64,000 nt of DNA from Bdellovibrio sp. GT3 (GTDB lineage: Bacteria > Bdellovibrionota > Bdellovibrionia > Bdellovibrionales > Bdellovibrionaceae), in the NCBI RefSeq assembly GCF_037996765.1, contig NZ_JBBNAD010000005.1:1024001-1088000 (forward strand). The letters run 5' to 3'. Every line of letters starts with the position of its first letter. Positions within the stretch are counted from its first letter, which is position 1. The notes under the pieces were generated by a model, which made no database searches, had not been told where the DNA came from, and saw only the letters and a list, made by a program, of their open reading frames with translations. A program made the position numbers and the translations under genes. This document shows positions 17,558 through 26,888 of this stretch, one piece after another.

Positions 17558-18379
17558 ATGAAGTCGGTAGTAAGTGTTTTAGCGGTTTTAAGTCTTTTCA
17601 ATTTGGTCGCTTGTGTTGAGGTCATGGATAAAGATGATCTAAAAGGCGAGGTTGTGGTGAAGGAAATCCGCAACTTGGTCATTGATGAGCCCTATTTTCT
17701 GGTAGATGGGGATTTTGTCCCGGCTCGTCGGTTAACGAATAAACCCAATGCTGAAATGGCTTTGCTGGGAGATCGGCAAACCTATGCTCTTTCCGTGGAC
17801 GTTCTAACATTTACGGACAAGGGTGTCCTGTTCACGATGGGACAGGATGTTCGTATTTCTGCACGTGTTTTGGAATCCCAAAATGGATGGATCACCACTT
17901 TTCCTGCAGATCATGAAGCAAGGCTTGTGGCCGACGGGGTGTCTGGCGGAAATATCTCACTTCAGGTGGAAAGAGCTTCTGGTTCGCTTAATTTGGTTAT
18001 GCAAGGTGAACGCGGAGGTGTTGGATTAACTGGCGGTGATCCGCATCCTTCCATGGATGGAAAGTCATTTCCACTGCCCAGGCCGATGAATGGATTTGGT
18101 TGCACGCAACCTAAGGAAGGTGCGCCAGGTGGTCTTGGAGCCCGCGGTGGCATCTCGGGTAGCGCACATATTGAAATTCTGGATGGTGAGGGTTTTGTGT
18201 TGAATGCCAAGGCCTCACCCGGTTTGGGCGGAAGAGGGGGACCTGGTGGAGCCGGTGGTCGTTATTGTATGGGCAGTCACAAGCGCGGCCCATCAGGAGC
18301 GACGGGACCAGTGGGTGCTGAAGGAACTGTTCAAACGATTTGTGTTAAAAGAGGCAGTAGGGAGTTGCAGTGCAAGTAG
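17558..18379 (+). CDS. Lipoprotein with collagen-like Gly-rich C-terminus
   Basis: 273 residues beginning MKSVVSVLAVLSLFNLVAC, a lipoprotein signal with lipobox LVAC. The middle ~120 residues are predicted beta. The last ~90 contain Gly-x-y runs (GAPGGLGARGG, GRGGPGGAGG, GPSGATGPVGAEG) resembling short collagen-like segments, with a few cysteines. ATG 17558 is chosen because it yields the lipobox and has GGGAG upstream; the frame is open to 17414 but that part covers the promoter. Expression is probably tied to motility through the upstream sigma-28-type promoter. Role unknown; surface display is likely. Confidence 0.78.
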   Translation: MKSVVSVLAVLSLFNLVACVEVMDKDDLKGEVVVKEIRNLVIDEPYFLVDGDFVPARRLTNKPNAEMALLGDRQTYALSVDVLTFTDKGVLFTMGQDVRISARVLESQNGWITTFPADHEARLVADGVSGGNISLQVERASGSLNLVMQGERGGVGLTGGDPHPSMDGKSFPLPRPMNGFGCTQPKEGAPGGLGARGGISGSAHIEILDGEGFVLNAKASPGLGGRGGPGGAGGRYCMGSHKRGPSGATGPVGAEGTVQTICVKRGSRELQCK

Positions 18380-18380
18380 A

Positions 18381-18418
18381 AAGCAAAAAGGCGCGATGTG
18401 AATCGCGCCTTTTTGCTT
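18381..18418. terminator. Perfect bidirectional terminator
   Basis: A perfect 17-bp inverted repeat with loop GTGA: AAGCAAAAAGGCGCGAT and its exact complement. A- and T-runs on the two flanks let it end both the lipoprotein gene and the convergent ddl. Confidence 0.92.
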
Positions 18419-19507
18419 TTAAAGATAACTTGTTTTAAGTTTTGCCTCTGATTCGTATCTCTCAAAAGCAAATCCGATCAATTTCGTGATCAGATCCTTG
18501 TATCCCACTCCCGTGGCTTCCCACATTTTTGGATACATCGAAATCTTCGTGAATCCCGGGATGGTGTTGATTTCATTGATATACAATTCACCATTCGGTC
18601 TTAGGAAGAAATCCACGCGAGTCAAACCGTCGCAACCCATAGCCTGATACGTTTTCTTGGCCATATCCTGCAGGCGTTGCAAAGTTTCGCCGTGAATCTC
18701 TGCAGGAATCTTCAACAAAGCGCCATTATCGTCAAGATACTTCGCTTCGTAAGAATAGAACTCATGCTGCGGAATCACTTCACCTGGAAGAGAAGCTTGA
18801 GGCGCATGATTGTGACCCATAACTGAACATTCCACTTCACGACCTTGGATGAATTCCTCTGCCAGAACTTTATAGTCGAACTGAAATGCATCCTGCAGCT
18901 TCACTTTGAAATCGTCAGCCGTTTTGATTTTATGAACGCCCACTGATGAGCCCGCGTTTGCAGGCTTGATAAAGAATGGCGTACCCAGGTTCTTAACGAT
19001 TTCGTCGTAGGAATTTTCCTTGTGCGGAGTCAGCAGCATATAGCGCGCATTAGGAATCTTTGCGTCAGCCAGAATGTGCTTCATTACCGCTTTATCCATA
19101 CCAGCAGCAGATGACCAAACACCGCAGCCCACGAACGGAATATTCACCATCTTGAAGATGCCCTGAATAGTTCCGTCTTCACCCATGGTTCCGTGCATGA
19201 TTGGGAAAGCACAATCAACTGAAGTTTTTGTGCTGTTTTTCAAAGAGTAAAGAACCGGTTTGCCCAGATCGCAAATCAAGGCCACAGGTTCAGCATTTGG
19301 CGGCAGAGCTTTATCGTCAATTTTTGTGACTTGAGTGAAAACACTCATGTCGGGAAAACGGTACCAAGTTCCATCAGAACTGATGCCAATCAAAATAGGA
19401 GTGAATTTTTCTTTGTCCAAAGCATCTGCGATGTTTTTTGCCGAGCGCAGGGAGACTTCGTGTTCTGCTGATTTGCCACCGAAAATAAGTGCCAGTGTCT
19501 TTTTCAT
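18419..19507 (-). CDS. ddl: D-alanine--D-alanine ligase
   Basis: Joins two D-Ala residues using ATP to supply the end of the peptidoglycan stem peptide. 362 residues, the length of the larger Ddl (DdlA-like) enzymes. It starts with [19 protein letters not shown], has the ATP-grasp [14 protein letters not shown] loop, and ends with [20 protein letters not shown], carrying the metal-binding and D-Ala-binding residues. The stop abuts the bidirectional terminator. It is preceded by elbB on the other side of a short gap, with elbB further downstream in coordinates on the same strand. Confidence 0.95.
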   Translation of the reverse strand: MKKTLALIFGGKSAEHEVSLRSAKNIADALDKEKFTPILIGISSDGTWYRFPDMSVFTQVTKIDDKALPPNAEPVALICDLGKPVLYSLKNSTKTSVDCAFPIMHGTMGEDGTIQGIFKMVNIPFVGCGVWSSAAGMDKAVMKHILADAKIPNARYMLLTPHKENSYDEIVKNLGTPFFIKPANAGSSVGVHKIKTADDFKVKLQDAFQFDYKVLAEEFIQGREVECSVMGHNHAPQASLPGEVIPQHEFYSYEAKYLDDNGALLKIPAEIHGETLQRLQDMAKKTYQAMGCDGLTRVDFFLRPNGELYINEINTIPGFTKISMYPKMWEATGVGYKDLITKLIGFAFERYESEAKLKTSYL

Positions 19508-19550
19508 TTTAATTCCGTCCGTGAGTTAAAACATTCTAAATCTATCTAAA

Positions 19551-20204
19551 TTAAGCCCATTCAACGATTTCGTGAGCCAGGCCGAAAATTCCCGCGAAGA
19601 CTTCGTTAGGTCTCGCATCGCCGTACATATATGCCGGAGTCGTCACAACTTTTGTTTCGCGATCTGTGATGTAATCATCCACCGGGCATTCTTCGTGTAG
19701 TGCGCCGGTTTTCTGAATTTCTGCAGCAGTCGCCGGATCATTTCCAATGGTCACTGTGACTTTCTTTTTACCCAGAACTTTTGCAACAAGCACTGGAGCG
19801 ATACAACAAGCACCAATAGGTTTGCTGGCTTCATAAAATTCCAGGATCACACGTTTAACTTCTGCGTTTACATCGCAATCCGCGCCTTTTTCAGCCCAGT
19901 TGCAAAGATTTTTCGCAGCACCGAAACCACCCGGGAAAACCACAGCATCAAAATCCTTGGCATGAAGATGTGCCAGGGATTCAACGTGACTGCGCGCAAT
20001 GCGGGCAGATTCTTTCAAAACATTTCGTGTTGTGCCTGTTGGAGATTTTGCGACGTGATCGACTTCGTGCAATTCGATATCAGGGGCAAAGCAATTTACT
20101 TGTGCTCCTGCTTGGTTAAGTGCAATCAACAAACTGACTGACTCAGTGATTTCAGCGCCATCAAGATAACCGCAACCAGAAAGGACTACTGCGATTTTTT
20201 TCAT
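19551..20204 (-). CDS. elbB: ElbB-like glyoxalase (DJ-1/PfpI superfamily)
   Basis: 217 residues starting MKKIAVVLSGCGYLDGAEITE, the ElbB signature, with DAVVFPGGFGAAKNL and a PIGACCIAPVLVAK nucleophile region of the class-I glutamine-amidotransferase-like fold. ElbB is described as an isoprenoid-biosynthesis-linked protein with glyoxalase activity on glyoxal. A CGGAGG ribosome site lies upstream. It is 43 bases ahead of ddl on the same strand and may be co-transcribed with it. Confidence 0.92.
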   Translation of the reverse strand: MKKIAVVLSGCGYLDGAEITESVSLLIALNQAGAQVNCFAPDIELHEVDHVAKSPTGTTRNVLKESARIARSHVESLAHLHAKDFDAVVFPGGFGAAKNLCNWAEKGADCDVNAEVKRVILEFYEASKPIGACCIAPVLVAKVLGKKKVTVTIGNDPATAAEIQKTGALHEECPVDDYITDRETKVVTTPAYMYGDARPNEVFAGIFGLAHEIVEWA

Positions 20205-20271
20205 AAAAAAACCTCCGGGAGAGATTTCACTCTACAGGAGGTCCTTGTGTCTGGCAATCAAGTGCTGGTTA

Positions 20272-21162
20272 TTACTGGCTGCCAGTGCGTTGAAAGTTTG
20301 TAAGACGGTTGCACACCGTGACTAAAACTTTTGATGAATCGGGGATCTGAACCAGGCCACGATTGCAGTAGTCCAAGACGCGCCCAAAAAAAGGCAGATC
20401 TTGCGTGACCGAAATACTGTAGGTGACCTTCTGCTTTTCCGTGGCTGTTCCAGTTTTCATCAAAATCGACCAATCAAATGTCACTTTTTTAACATTGAGC
20501 TCACAGTTTGGAATTCCGCCGCAGTTAGGTTGCTTTTTAATAAGGTCAGGGGCAGGGCGTACTTCTGTGACAGATGTCAAATTGCTACATTTGATTTCGC
20601 AGGAATCGAGCTTCAACTCTTCTTTGCAGTATTTTTGAAGGTCGTCAGTCATAACACAGGCATTTGCCAGCATCACAACGCGCTCGAAACCCAGGGTCAA
20701 TTCATAGTCGTCAGCTTTGGTAGTAACATCACTTTTTTTAGTTAAAACTGATTTTAAAGTTTTCAATCCTGCTGACTGGGCAGTCAGATCGTTGCCTTTG
20801 CTGACGGTGCGGTATTGTTTGCGAGTCGACTGCGAGGAATTGTCTCCTGTGATGACCGCAGTTTGATATAGGAATGTATACTCGTACTTCTCAGCAGTCT
20901 CGGCGATTTCTGAAATCGTGGTTCCTTCCTGGAGAACCAGGCGGGGATTCATTGTGTCGATTTGTTGATCTGTCTCCTGAAGAAGGAAATCACCTTTAAG
21001 CATTGTCAGAGGGCTGACTGAGCCCCAGGAATCAACCAAAGAAGTGGTTACTTGCTCAGCTGTTGCCGGAGTGAACTCGTCTTCCAAATCCGGTGTTTTC
21101 ATACAGGACAGAGTGGATGCGATGACCGTCGCAAGGGCCACTCGTTGAAGGTATTTATTCAT
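20272..21162 (-). CDS. Lipoprotein of unknown function
   Basis: 297 residues from the ATG at 21162, which gives a lipoprotein signal MNKYLQRVALATVIASTLSC. The body has four to six further cysteines, two close pairs (KYCKEELKLDSCEIKC and CGGIPNC) suggesting disulphides. The ATG overlaps the stop of the acetyltransferase gene (ATGA), so the two are coupled. No family recognised. Confidence 0.78.
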   Translation of the reverse strand: MNKYLQRVALATVIASTLSCMKTPDLEDEFTPATAEQVTTSLVDSWGSVSPLTMLKGDFLLQETDQQIDTMNPRLVLQEGTTISEIAETAEKYEYTFLYQTAVITGDNSSQSTRKQYRTVSKGNDLTAQSAGLKTLKSVLTKKSDVTTKADDYELTLGFERVVMLANACVMTDDLQKYCKEELKLDSCEIKCSNLTSVTEVRPAPDLIKKQPNCGGIPNCELNVKKVTFDWSILMKTGTATEKQKVTYSISVTQDLPFFGRVLDYCNRGLVQIPDSSKVLVTVCNRLTNFQRTGSQ

Positions 21163-22250
21163 ATGGAATCCCAACCCCAAATCCACAGCTGCAGGGGCAT
21201 GATTTTATCGAATTTTTGAACGGTCTCTTCTTTAAAGATGCCAATTGCGCGATAGTCGATCGGGCCGAACAACAAACGAACCATATCTGTTTCATTGTTG
21301 ATCGTATAAAGATCCTGACCGATACCAAAAACGAAGTTATCCGGGTGTTTTTCCAGAACAAAATCCGCAATACCTTCCGCGCGGAAAGCACGTTTAATTT
21401 TTGCAGACAATTGATCGAAGTTCACAATTTTGATCATGCCCAGGAAGCCGCTGTTTTTAGTCACAGAGCGAGTTTCCAGTTCGCGAATCAAGTTTTGCGA
21501 GTGTTTTGGGCAAATAATTGTAAACGGAGTGCCTTTTTTAGCTCTGATAAAGCTTAACAAGGACAGCAACGCCGGCGTTGAACCACCCCATTCGTGGATA
21601 TAGCCGCCCAAATCGATACCTTTGCCTTCAATGGCATACGCCGCCAGTTGGCCGCTTGGTTCCCAGGCTGTGTAGATTTGCGTTTGTGGAATGCTCAGGA
21701 ACTTACGAGTTTCCTCGATCGAGCGCACCGAGTTCACGGAATGTTTGGAATAAAGACGGTAAATAGCATCCGGTGCAACTCGATTGTCAGTGGAGTAGCT
21801 GAGGTTGCTGATAGGCATATCGAAGTTATCTTCGATAACGAAGCTGATTTCACTGCCGGCAAGTTCAAAGCCCATACGGCGGTAGAAATCGAACAAATCC
21901 GTCCATAAAATAGCGATATCACAGGATTGTTCCTGGGCTGAGCGAAGGCAATCTTTGATTACAGTCGTGCTCAAACCCTGTCCACGATGGTTGTCATCGG
22001 TAACCACAGAACCAATGGCCGCCACTTTATAGATGACGTGGGGGGACTTAATAATAAGAGGTTTCAATACCGCATGGGAAAGAACGCGCTCTTCATCCGC
22101 GATAATACGCATATTGTGCAAGTTGTTAGAGGTAAACGCCGTTGGGTACTCGGCAGCAATGGACCAAGGGGCTTCTGAACGTAGTTTTTTATTCAAAAAA
22201 TCCAAAACTTGGGGAAGCTCAGTTTCCCTAGGCGAACGTGGTCCTTCCAT
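21159..22250 (-). CDS. GNAT-family acetyltransferase
   Basis: 363 residues. The first ~150 carry the GNAT acetyl-CoA site: AAIGSVVTDDNHRGQGLSTTVIKD matches the R/Q-x-x-G-x-G/A loop, followed by ILWTDLFDFYRRMGFE. The rest looks like a second, divergent half with no clear acetyl-CoA loop. AAAGGAGG precedes the ATG. The substrate is unknown. It leads a two-gene unit with the lipoprotein. Confidence 0.85.
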   Translation of the reverse strand: MEGPRSPRETELPQVLDFLNKKLRSEAPWSIAAEYPTAFTSNNLHNMRIIADEERVLSHAVLKPLIIKSPHVIYKVAAIGSVVTDDNHRGQGLSTTVIKDCLRSAQEQSCDIAILWTDLFDFYRRMGFELAGSEISFVIEDNFDMPISNLSYSTDNRVAPDAIYRLYSKHSVNSVRSIEETRKFLSIPQTQIYTAWEPSGQLAAYAIEGKGIDLGGYIHEWGGSTPALLSLLSFIRAKKGTPFTIICPKHSQNLIRELETRSVTKNSGFLGMIKIVNFDQLSAKIKRAFRAEGIADFVLEKHPDNFVFGIGQDLYTINNETDMVRLLFGPIDYRAIGIFKEETVQKFDKIMPLQLWIWGWDSI

Positions 22251-22410
22251 GAACCCTCCTTTTGACAGTCTCCTTTAGAATAGCGGGATTTGGGGCTGGA
22301 CCCCAGTTATTCGACAAAAAAGGCCCTGAAAATGCGACACAAGTCCGGAAGGCCAGTTTGACAGGAGGGGGGAAAGCCTTATAAATAAGGGGCGTATTTA
22401 GGAGAAATTC

Positions 22411-22647
22411 ATGGCCGATAAGAGTCAAAAGTGGAACGAAAATAAACCAGGTAAAGTGTTCGTCGATCAATCTTGTATTGCCTGCGACGCCTGCGTTCTT
22501 ACGGCTCCAAAGAACTTCTCCATGCATGAAGAAGATGGCCATGCTTTCGTTTCCAAACAACCAGAATCTCCTGAAGAGCAAGAGTTGGTAAAAGAGGCAA
22601 TTGAAGGTTGTCCAGTCGAAGCAATTGGCAACGACGGTGACAACTAA
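22411..22647 (+). CDS. Single-cluster ferredoxin
   Basis: 78 residues with a C-x-x-C-x-x-C pattern (CIACDAC) and a later GCPVEAIG that supplies the fourth Cys, the arrangement of one 4Fe-4S cluster, as in Bacillus/Thermotoga monocluster ferredoxins. Cytoplasmic electron carrier; partner unknown. TAGGAGAA lies upstream. The next gene, nth, overlaps its 3' end; its product also carries a 4Fe-4S cluster. Confidence 0.9.
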   Translation: MADKSQKWNENKPGKVFVDQSCIACDACVLTAPKNFSMHEEDGHAFVSKQPESPEEQELVKEAIEGCPVEAIGNDGDN

Positions 22648-23275
22648 GAAAAAAGCTCCCTTAGAGCAAACGATAGCCCTTTTAAAGCGTTATTATCCTG
22701 ACGCTCACTGCGCTCTAGATCACAAAAATCCATTTGAACTATTAGTGGCAACTGTTCTATCCGCTCAATGTACTGATGAGCGGGTGAACATGGTGACGCC
22801 AGCCTTATTTGCAAAGTATCCCACTCCTGAAGCCATGTCGAAATCCCCTTTGAGCTCGTTGGAGACATTGGTTCGTTCCACAGGTTTTTTTAAAAACAAA
22901 GCCAAGAATTTAAAGTCTGCGGCGACGGATCTGGTGAAAAAACACGCCGGAAAAATCCCACAGGATCTTGAGGCTTTGGTCGAGTTGGCAGGGGTCGGTC
23001 GCAAAACCGCAAACGTTGTTTTGGGTAATGCCTTTGATATTCCCAGCGGCATCGTTGTGGACACGCATGTGACACGTCTGTCGAATCGCCTGGGTTGGGT
23101 TAAGACGGAAAACGCGGTGATCATCGAGAAGCAGCTTTGCAAAGTTGTACCTCAGGATGATTGGATTTTATTGTCACACTTGTTGATTTCTCATGGTCGA
23201 GCTGTCTGTAAGGCGAGAAAACCGGATTGCGATCATTGCTTCCTTGAGACGACTTGCCCGAAGCGCGGAGTCTAG
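22625..23275 (+). CDS. nth: Endonuclease III
   Basis: DNA glycosylase/AP lyase for oxidised pyrimidines in base excision repair. It has the helix-hairpin-helix LAGVGRKTANVVLGNAF with the catalytic Lys, VVDTHVTRLSNRLGW with the catalytic Asp, and a C-terminal C-x6-C-x2-C-x5-C iron-sulphur motif (CKARKPDCDHCFLETTC). The start is uncertain: TTG 22601, TTG 22625 or GTG 22637 are all in frame, and all overlap the ferredoxin gene. TTG 22625 gives the most natural N-terminus but a weak ribosome site. Confidence 0.9.
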   Translation: MATTVTTKKKAPLEQTIALLKRYYPDAHCALDHKNPFELLVATVLSAQCTDERVNMVTPALFAKYPTPEAMSKSPLSSLETLVRSTGFFKNKAKNLKSAATDLVKKHAGKIPQDLEALVELAGVGRKTANVVLGNAFDIPSGIVVDTHVTRLSNRLGWVKTENAVIIEKQLCKVVPQDDWILLSHLLISHGRAVCKARKPDCDHCFLETTCPKRGV

Positions 23276-23288
23276 GCACAATGGTCTC

Positions 23289-23771
23289 ATGTTTGTTTCA
23301 TTCTTTGAGAGCGTTAAATACGTAGGTCATCTTCTTCCCATTTCATTTCTCAGAATTTTTCTGGGTTATTACTATTTGGAACAAGCTCTTCAGAACTATC
23401 GTGGCGATTTTCTAACCCGCCCTCGCATCGCAGATCAAATTGCTGAGTGGTTGCCATCAAGTCACGCGCCAAACTGGTTCAAGATATTTGCAAGTGCACA
23501 GATGATTCCAAACTGGCAGACAGTGGCATTTATTATTGTCGGCTTGGAGTTCGCAATCGCCATTTCATACATCATCGGATACGTGGTAAGACCCATGGCT
23601 CTGTTGGGTGTGCTTTTGTGTGTCACTATGTTGTTTCTTTCGGGACCGGGGCAGGAGGATTTCTTCAAGACCTTCCTGGCAATTCATCTGATTCTGGCTT
23701 GGGTTGGTGCGGGCCGTTGTCTGGGCCTTGATTACTACTTCTTCAAACGCCGACGTGGTATCTGGTGGTAA
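23289..23771 (+). CDS. DoxX-like small membrane protein
   Basis: 160 residues with about four transmembrane helices (near 10-30, 75-95, 100-120, 130-150) and the RIFLGYYYLEQAL start typical of the DoxX/TQO family. It starts about 14 bases after nth. The product of DoxX-like genes is often linked to quinone or thiosulphate redox, but small relatives have many roles, so no function is claimed. Ribosome site weak. Confidence 0.75.
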   Translation: MFVSFFESVKYVGHLLPISFLRIFLGYYYLEQALQNYRGDFLTRPRIADQIAEWLPSSHAPNWFKIFASAQMIPNWQTVAFIIVGLEFAIAISYIIGYVVRPMALLGVLLCVTMLFLSGPGQEDFFKTFLAIHLILAWVGAGRCLGLDYYFFKRRRGIWW

Positions 23772-23775
23772 TTGT

Positions 23776-24816
23776 ATGAAAAATTTTATCGTTTTTATTG
23801 CGGTTGTATTCCTGGGTCTTTTTTTGGCGATGTTAAATCGTACAGATTCCACTTCCGCAACCGGAAGTGTTCCGACGCTACGGGTGTTTGGATACTCGTC
23901 TTTCACAGGAAAATTTGGACCGGGTCCTTTGCTGAAGGCTGAGTTTGAAAAGAACTGCCAGTGCAAGGTTGAATTTATCGAGGGAAGTGATTCCGGCATT
24001 CTGTTGCAACGTCTGAAGATTGAAGGCGAGAGTCTTGGTGCAGATCTTGTTGTGGGTTTGGATCAGTTTGACCTGTCCAAAGCCATGAACGAGCAAAAAT
24101 GGCGTAAGATGAGTCTGGGCAACCTGAATGTTTACGATGCAGTCAAGCCTGCGTTGGGAAATAACTTTTTTGTTCCTTATGACTGGGGCGCTTTGACCTT
24201 TGTGATGAGAACAGGCGAGTTGAAGAAAGTACCGGTTAAGATCGATGATCTTTTGGACTCAGAACTGACCAGAAAAATCTCTTTGCAGGATCCTCGCACA
24301 AGTTCTCCTGGGATGCAGTTTTTGTATTGGCTGGTTCGAACCAAGGGTGAGGATGAGGCATTCAAGTTCCTTGAACGGTTGATGCCTCAAGTTCACAGTT
24401 TTTCCCCGACGTGGTCGGCGGCCTACGGCATGTTCACGAACAAACAGACTAAGATGGTTTACTCTTACGTGACTTCTCCTCTGTACCACGAGATCGAAGA
24501 AGGAAAGAAAGACTTCCAGGCCATCGCATTTGAAGAACCTCTTCCCTTGCAATTCGAGTTCATGGGCATTCCGGAGTTCTGCAGACATTGTGAGCTCGCA
24601 GAGAAGTTTGTAAATCTGATGCTGTCCAACGATGGACAGAAAATCATTATGGAAAAGAACTATATGATGCCGGTGATGAAAGGTGTGCGTGACGGCACTC
24701 CGTTTGCGTCAGTTCCGGAGTATAGAACTTTGAACGAGTTTGAGATCCTGTCCACGTCTGAAGTTGATCGCTTGTTGAAGCGTTGGTCAGAAGTTCGCAG
24801 AGGCGCGCTCAATTGA
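23776..24816 (+). CDS. thiB: Thiamine-type ABC transporter substrate-binding protein
   Basis: 346 residues with an N-terminal signal or anchor (MKNFIVFIAVVFLGLFLAML). Mature-region features match TbpA/ThiB: VFGYSSFTGKFGPGPLLKAEFEK, LLQRLKIEGESLGADLVVGLDQ, and FVPYDWGALTFVMR. It binds thiamine or its phosphates in the periplasm in the E. coli system; other ligands such as iron-type substrates are possible in this superfamily. ATG 23776 follows the DoxX-like stop by 4 bases. Its stop overlaps the permease gene. Confidence 0.85.
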   Translation: MKNFIVFIAVVFLGLFLAMLNRTDSTSATGSVPTLRVFGYSSFTGKFGPGPLLKAEFEKNCQCKVEFIEGSDSGILLQRLKIEGESLGADLVVGLDQFDLSKAMNEQKWRKMSLGNLNVYDAVKPALGNNFFVPYDWGALTFVMRTGELKKVPVKIDDLLDSELTRKISLQDPRTSSPGMQFLYWLVRTKGEDEAFKFLERLMPQVHSFSPTWSAAYGMFTNKQTKMVYSYVTSPLYHEIEEGKKDFQAIAFEEPLPLQFEFMGIPEFCRHCELAEKFVNLMLSNDGQKIIMEKNYMMPVMKGVRDGTPFASVPEYRTLNEFEILSTSEVDRLLKRWSEVRRGALN

Positions 24817-26273
24817 GCTTACGAAATCTCCTTCGCATCTCTTTGCTCCTGTTTCTGGTTTTCCCGTTCCTGTTTCTTGTCGCGCAATTCAGACCTCATG
24901 AATTGCCGGACATGGCTGAAGTTTTCTGGGCATTCAAAAACACTTTGTTTCAGGCGGTTTTGTCTGCTCTAGGATCAGTTTTCCTAGGGGTATGGGCATC
25001 ATTTGGAATATTGAACTTTGCCGGAGGCAAGCATCGTCTTCGCTTGGTATTGGAAGTCCTGTGCCTGATTCCAAGCTTCCTTCCTCCATTATTTATTATT
25101 CTTTCAGTTCTTAACATTGTGGATCCATTTCCGGTCGGCTCGATTGGCATCGCATTGATTCATACGGTGATGAACTTTGGATTGGTTGCAGTATTGTTCA
25201 CCGGGATAGTTGAAAACAAGATTGGCGGAGTGGCGGAGCTTTCCTGGATCGAAGGCTCCAGTCGCTGGCAGTTTATTCGCCAAGGCCTTATTCCGATGCT
25301 GAAAAAGGATCTGTGGCTGCTGGGATTGTTTGTTTTCGTGGTTTGCTTTGGCAGTTTCTCAGTTCCTTTGATTGTGGGGGGCGGTAAAGGCACGACGATC
25401 GAGGTTTTAGTTTACGAAAAAATCAGATTGTCCAGTGACTGGAGTGGCGCTGTGTTTCTTGCAGCGATGCAGTCTCTATTTATCTTTGCGCTGTCGATGA
25501 TCGTGGGACGGGGTAAGGGCAGCCCAGGGAAGCGAATCGCCAATTTAAGCATTCTGCGAATGCGCTCGGGCATCGCAATTATTGTCGCGGTTTCGTTGAT
25601 GTATATCACGGGATACTTTCAGGGCCTGGTTGCGGGTTTCGGCATGATGTCGACATTGTATGAATATCAATCATCCTTGGCCTGGAGCTTTCTGGGTAGT
25701 ATCTTCATCGGCGTTTCAACCGGTCTGTTGTGCTATGGCGGTTTGATGCTAATTGCATATTGCTGGCCAAAACCCTGGTTTGAAAAGTTTCTGAATGGCT
25801 ACGTGGCTCCCAGCACCTCATTGGCGTGTTTTGCTTTGCTGATTCTAAGTCCCAATGAAGGAATCTTTCCGTTCTTAAAGATCCCGGTGGCCATGTTGCT
25901 ATTAAGTTTGAATGGTCTGTTTAGAATGGGTTGGGATAGTGAACTTCGTTCTTTGGAATCTCAGCTGAGCGTTGCGTATGCAATGGGTGCGTCTCCTTCT
26001 CAGATCTTTTCTGAAATCATGTTCCCACAGATTTCCGGAAAGGCCGGTGTTCTTGCCGGGATCGGGGCGGTGTGGGCGTGTGGTGACTTTGCTGTTTCCC
26101 GTATTCTGGCTCATCGTGATCTTAGTATCGCGATGATGACAGAAACACTGATGTCCAGCTATCGCTTGAATCAGGCAACAGTTCTAAGCTTGCTTATCGT
26201 ACTTGCGGGATTAATCTGTTTCTTTATTTGTATAGGGGGGAGTCGTGTCCTTCGTAGAAAATTTACGCCGTGA
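24813..26273 (+). CDS. thiP: ThiP-like ABC transporter permease
   Basis: About 486 residues with roughly twelve membrane helices in two halves, each with an EAA-type loop: GVAELSWIEGSSRWQFIRQGLIPML and AYAMGASPSQIFSEIMFPQI. This is the fused double-permease layout of ThiP. TTG 24813 overlaps the thiB stop (TTGA), so translation is coupled. The 3' end overlaps the ATPase gene by 29 bases. Confidence 0.85.
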   Translation: MSLRNLLRISLLLFLVFPFLFLVAQFRPHELPDMAEVFWAFKNTLFQAVLSALGSVFLGVWASFGILNFAGGKHRLRLVLEVLCLIPSFLPPLFIILSVLNIVDPFPVGSIGIALIHTVMNFGLVAVLFTGIVENKIGGVAELSWIEGSSRWQFIRQGLIPMLKKDLWLLGLFVFVVCFGSFSVPLIVGGGKGTTIEVLVYEKIRLSSDWSGAVFLAAMQSLFIFALSMIVGRGKGSPGKRIANLSILRMRSGIAIIVAVSLMYITGYFQGLVAGFGMMSTLYEYQSSLAWSFLGSIFIGVSTGLLCYGGLMLIAYCWPKPWFEKFLNGYVAPSTSLACFALLILSPNEGIFPFLKIPVAMLLLSLNGLFRMGWDSELRSLESQLSVAYAMGASPSQIFSEIMFPQISGKAGVLAGIGAVWACGDFAVSRILAHRDLSIAMMTETLMSSYRLNQATVLSLLIVLAGLICFFICIGGSRVLRRKFTP

Positions 26274-26886
26274 TTTCGGCGACTTTAAATTGGATATCCC
26301 ACGTTGGGAAATTCTGGATCAGGGAGTTACTGTATTGTCAGGACCTTCCGGCTCAGGAAAGACCACTGTTTTCAGAATGCTGCTGGGCTTGGATGAATGC
26401 CCTGGAATGAAGTGGACCATTGAAAATCTGGATCTGGCCAAGCTGCGCACACCGGAGCGACGTTTGGGTGTCGTATTTCAAACTCTGGATTTATTCCCAC
26501 ATATGACGGCCCGGGAGAATATTCTGTTCGCGGCGCGTGCTAGAAAAATTTCTGAAGAGAAAGTTCGTTCCCGTCTGAAAGAGCTTACGCAGAATTTAAA
26601 AATGGAATCCTTTTTGGATAGACCAGCGGCGGTGATTTCCGGTGGCGAAAAACAACGTGTTGCTATTGCGCGTGCCTTGATGGGCGAGCCAAGACTGTTG
26701 CTTTTGGATGAACCGTTTTCATCGTTGGATCAGGAACTTCGCGAGGACAGCCGACGCCTGATAAAGGCGGTGATTGAAAATGAAAAGATACCGACCTTAT
26801 TGGTCACTCACGATCCGAAAGACATCGAAGTGCTGGCTAATAAAGTTTACTATATCCGCAACGGTTCAATAATTTCTGAAAGCTGA
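26245..26886 (+). CDS. thiQ: ThiQ-like ABC transporter ATPase
   Basis: 213 residues: Walker A GPSGSGKTT, Q-loop VVFQTLDLFPH, signature ISGGEKQRVAIARAL, Walker B LLLLDEPFSSLD and switch His in LVTHDP. The short length without a C-terminal regulatory domain fits ThiQ. GTG 26245 is preceded by GGGGGGAG. It is the last gene of the run that begins at the ferredoxin and ends 2 bases before a convergent kinase gene with no terminator between. Confidence 0.9.
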   Translation: MSFVENLRRDFGDFKLDIPRWEILDQGVTVLSGPSGSGKTTVFRMLLGLDECPGMKWTIENLDLAKLRTPERRLGVVFQTLDLFPHMTARENILFAARARKISEEKVRSRLKELTQNLKMESFLDRPAAVISGGEKQRVAIARALMGEPRLLLLDEPFSSLDQELREDSRRLIKAVIENEKIPTLLVTHDPKDIEVLANKVYYIRNGSIISES

Positions 26887-26888
26887 AT

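Noticed and set aside
22296-22302. Single CTGGACC near the acetyltransferase/ferredoxin promoter region
   Set aside because: A lone 7-base match is expected by chance several times in this window, and it lacks the extended motif.
22411-24816. TPP riboswitch controlling the thiBPQ-like genes
   Set aside because: No CTGAGA or downstream TPP-box sequence was seen before the ferredoxin or the thiB-like gene.
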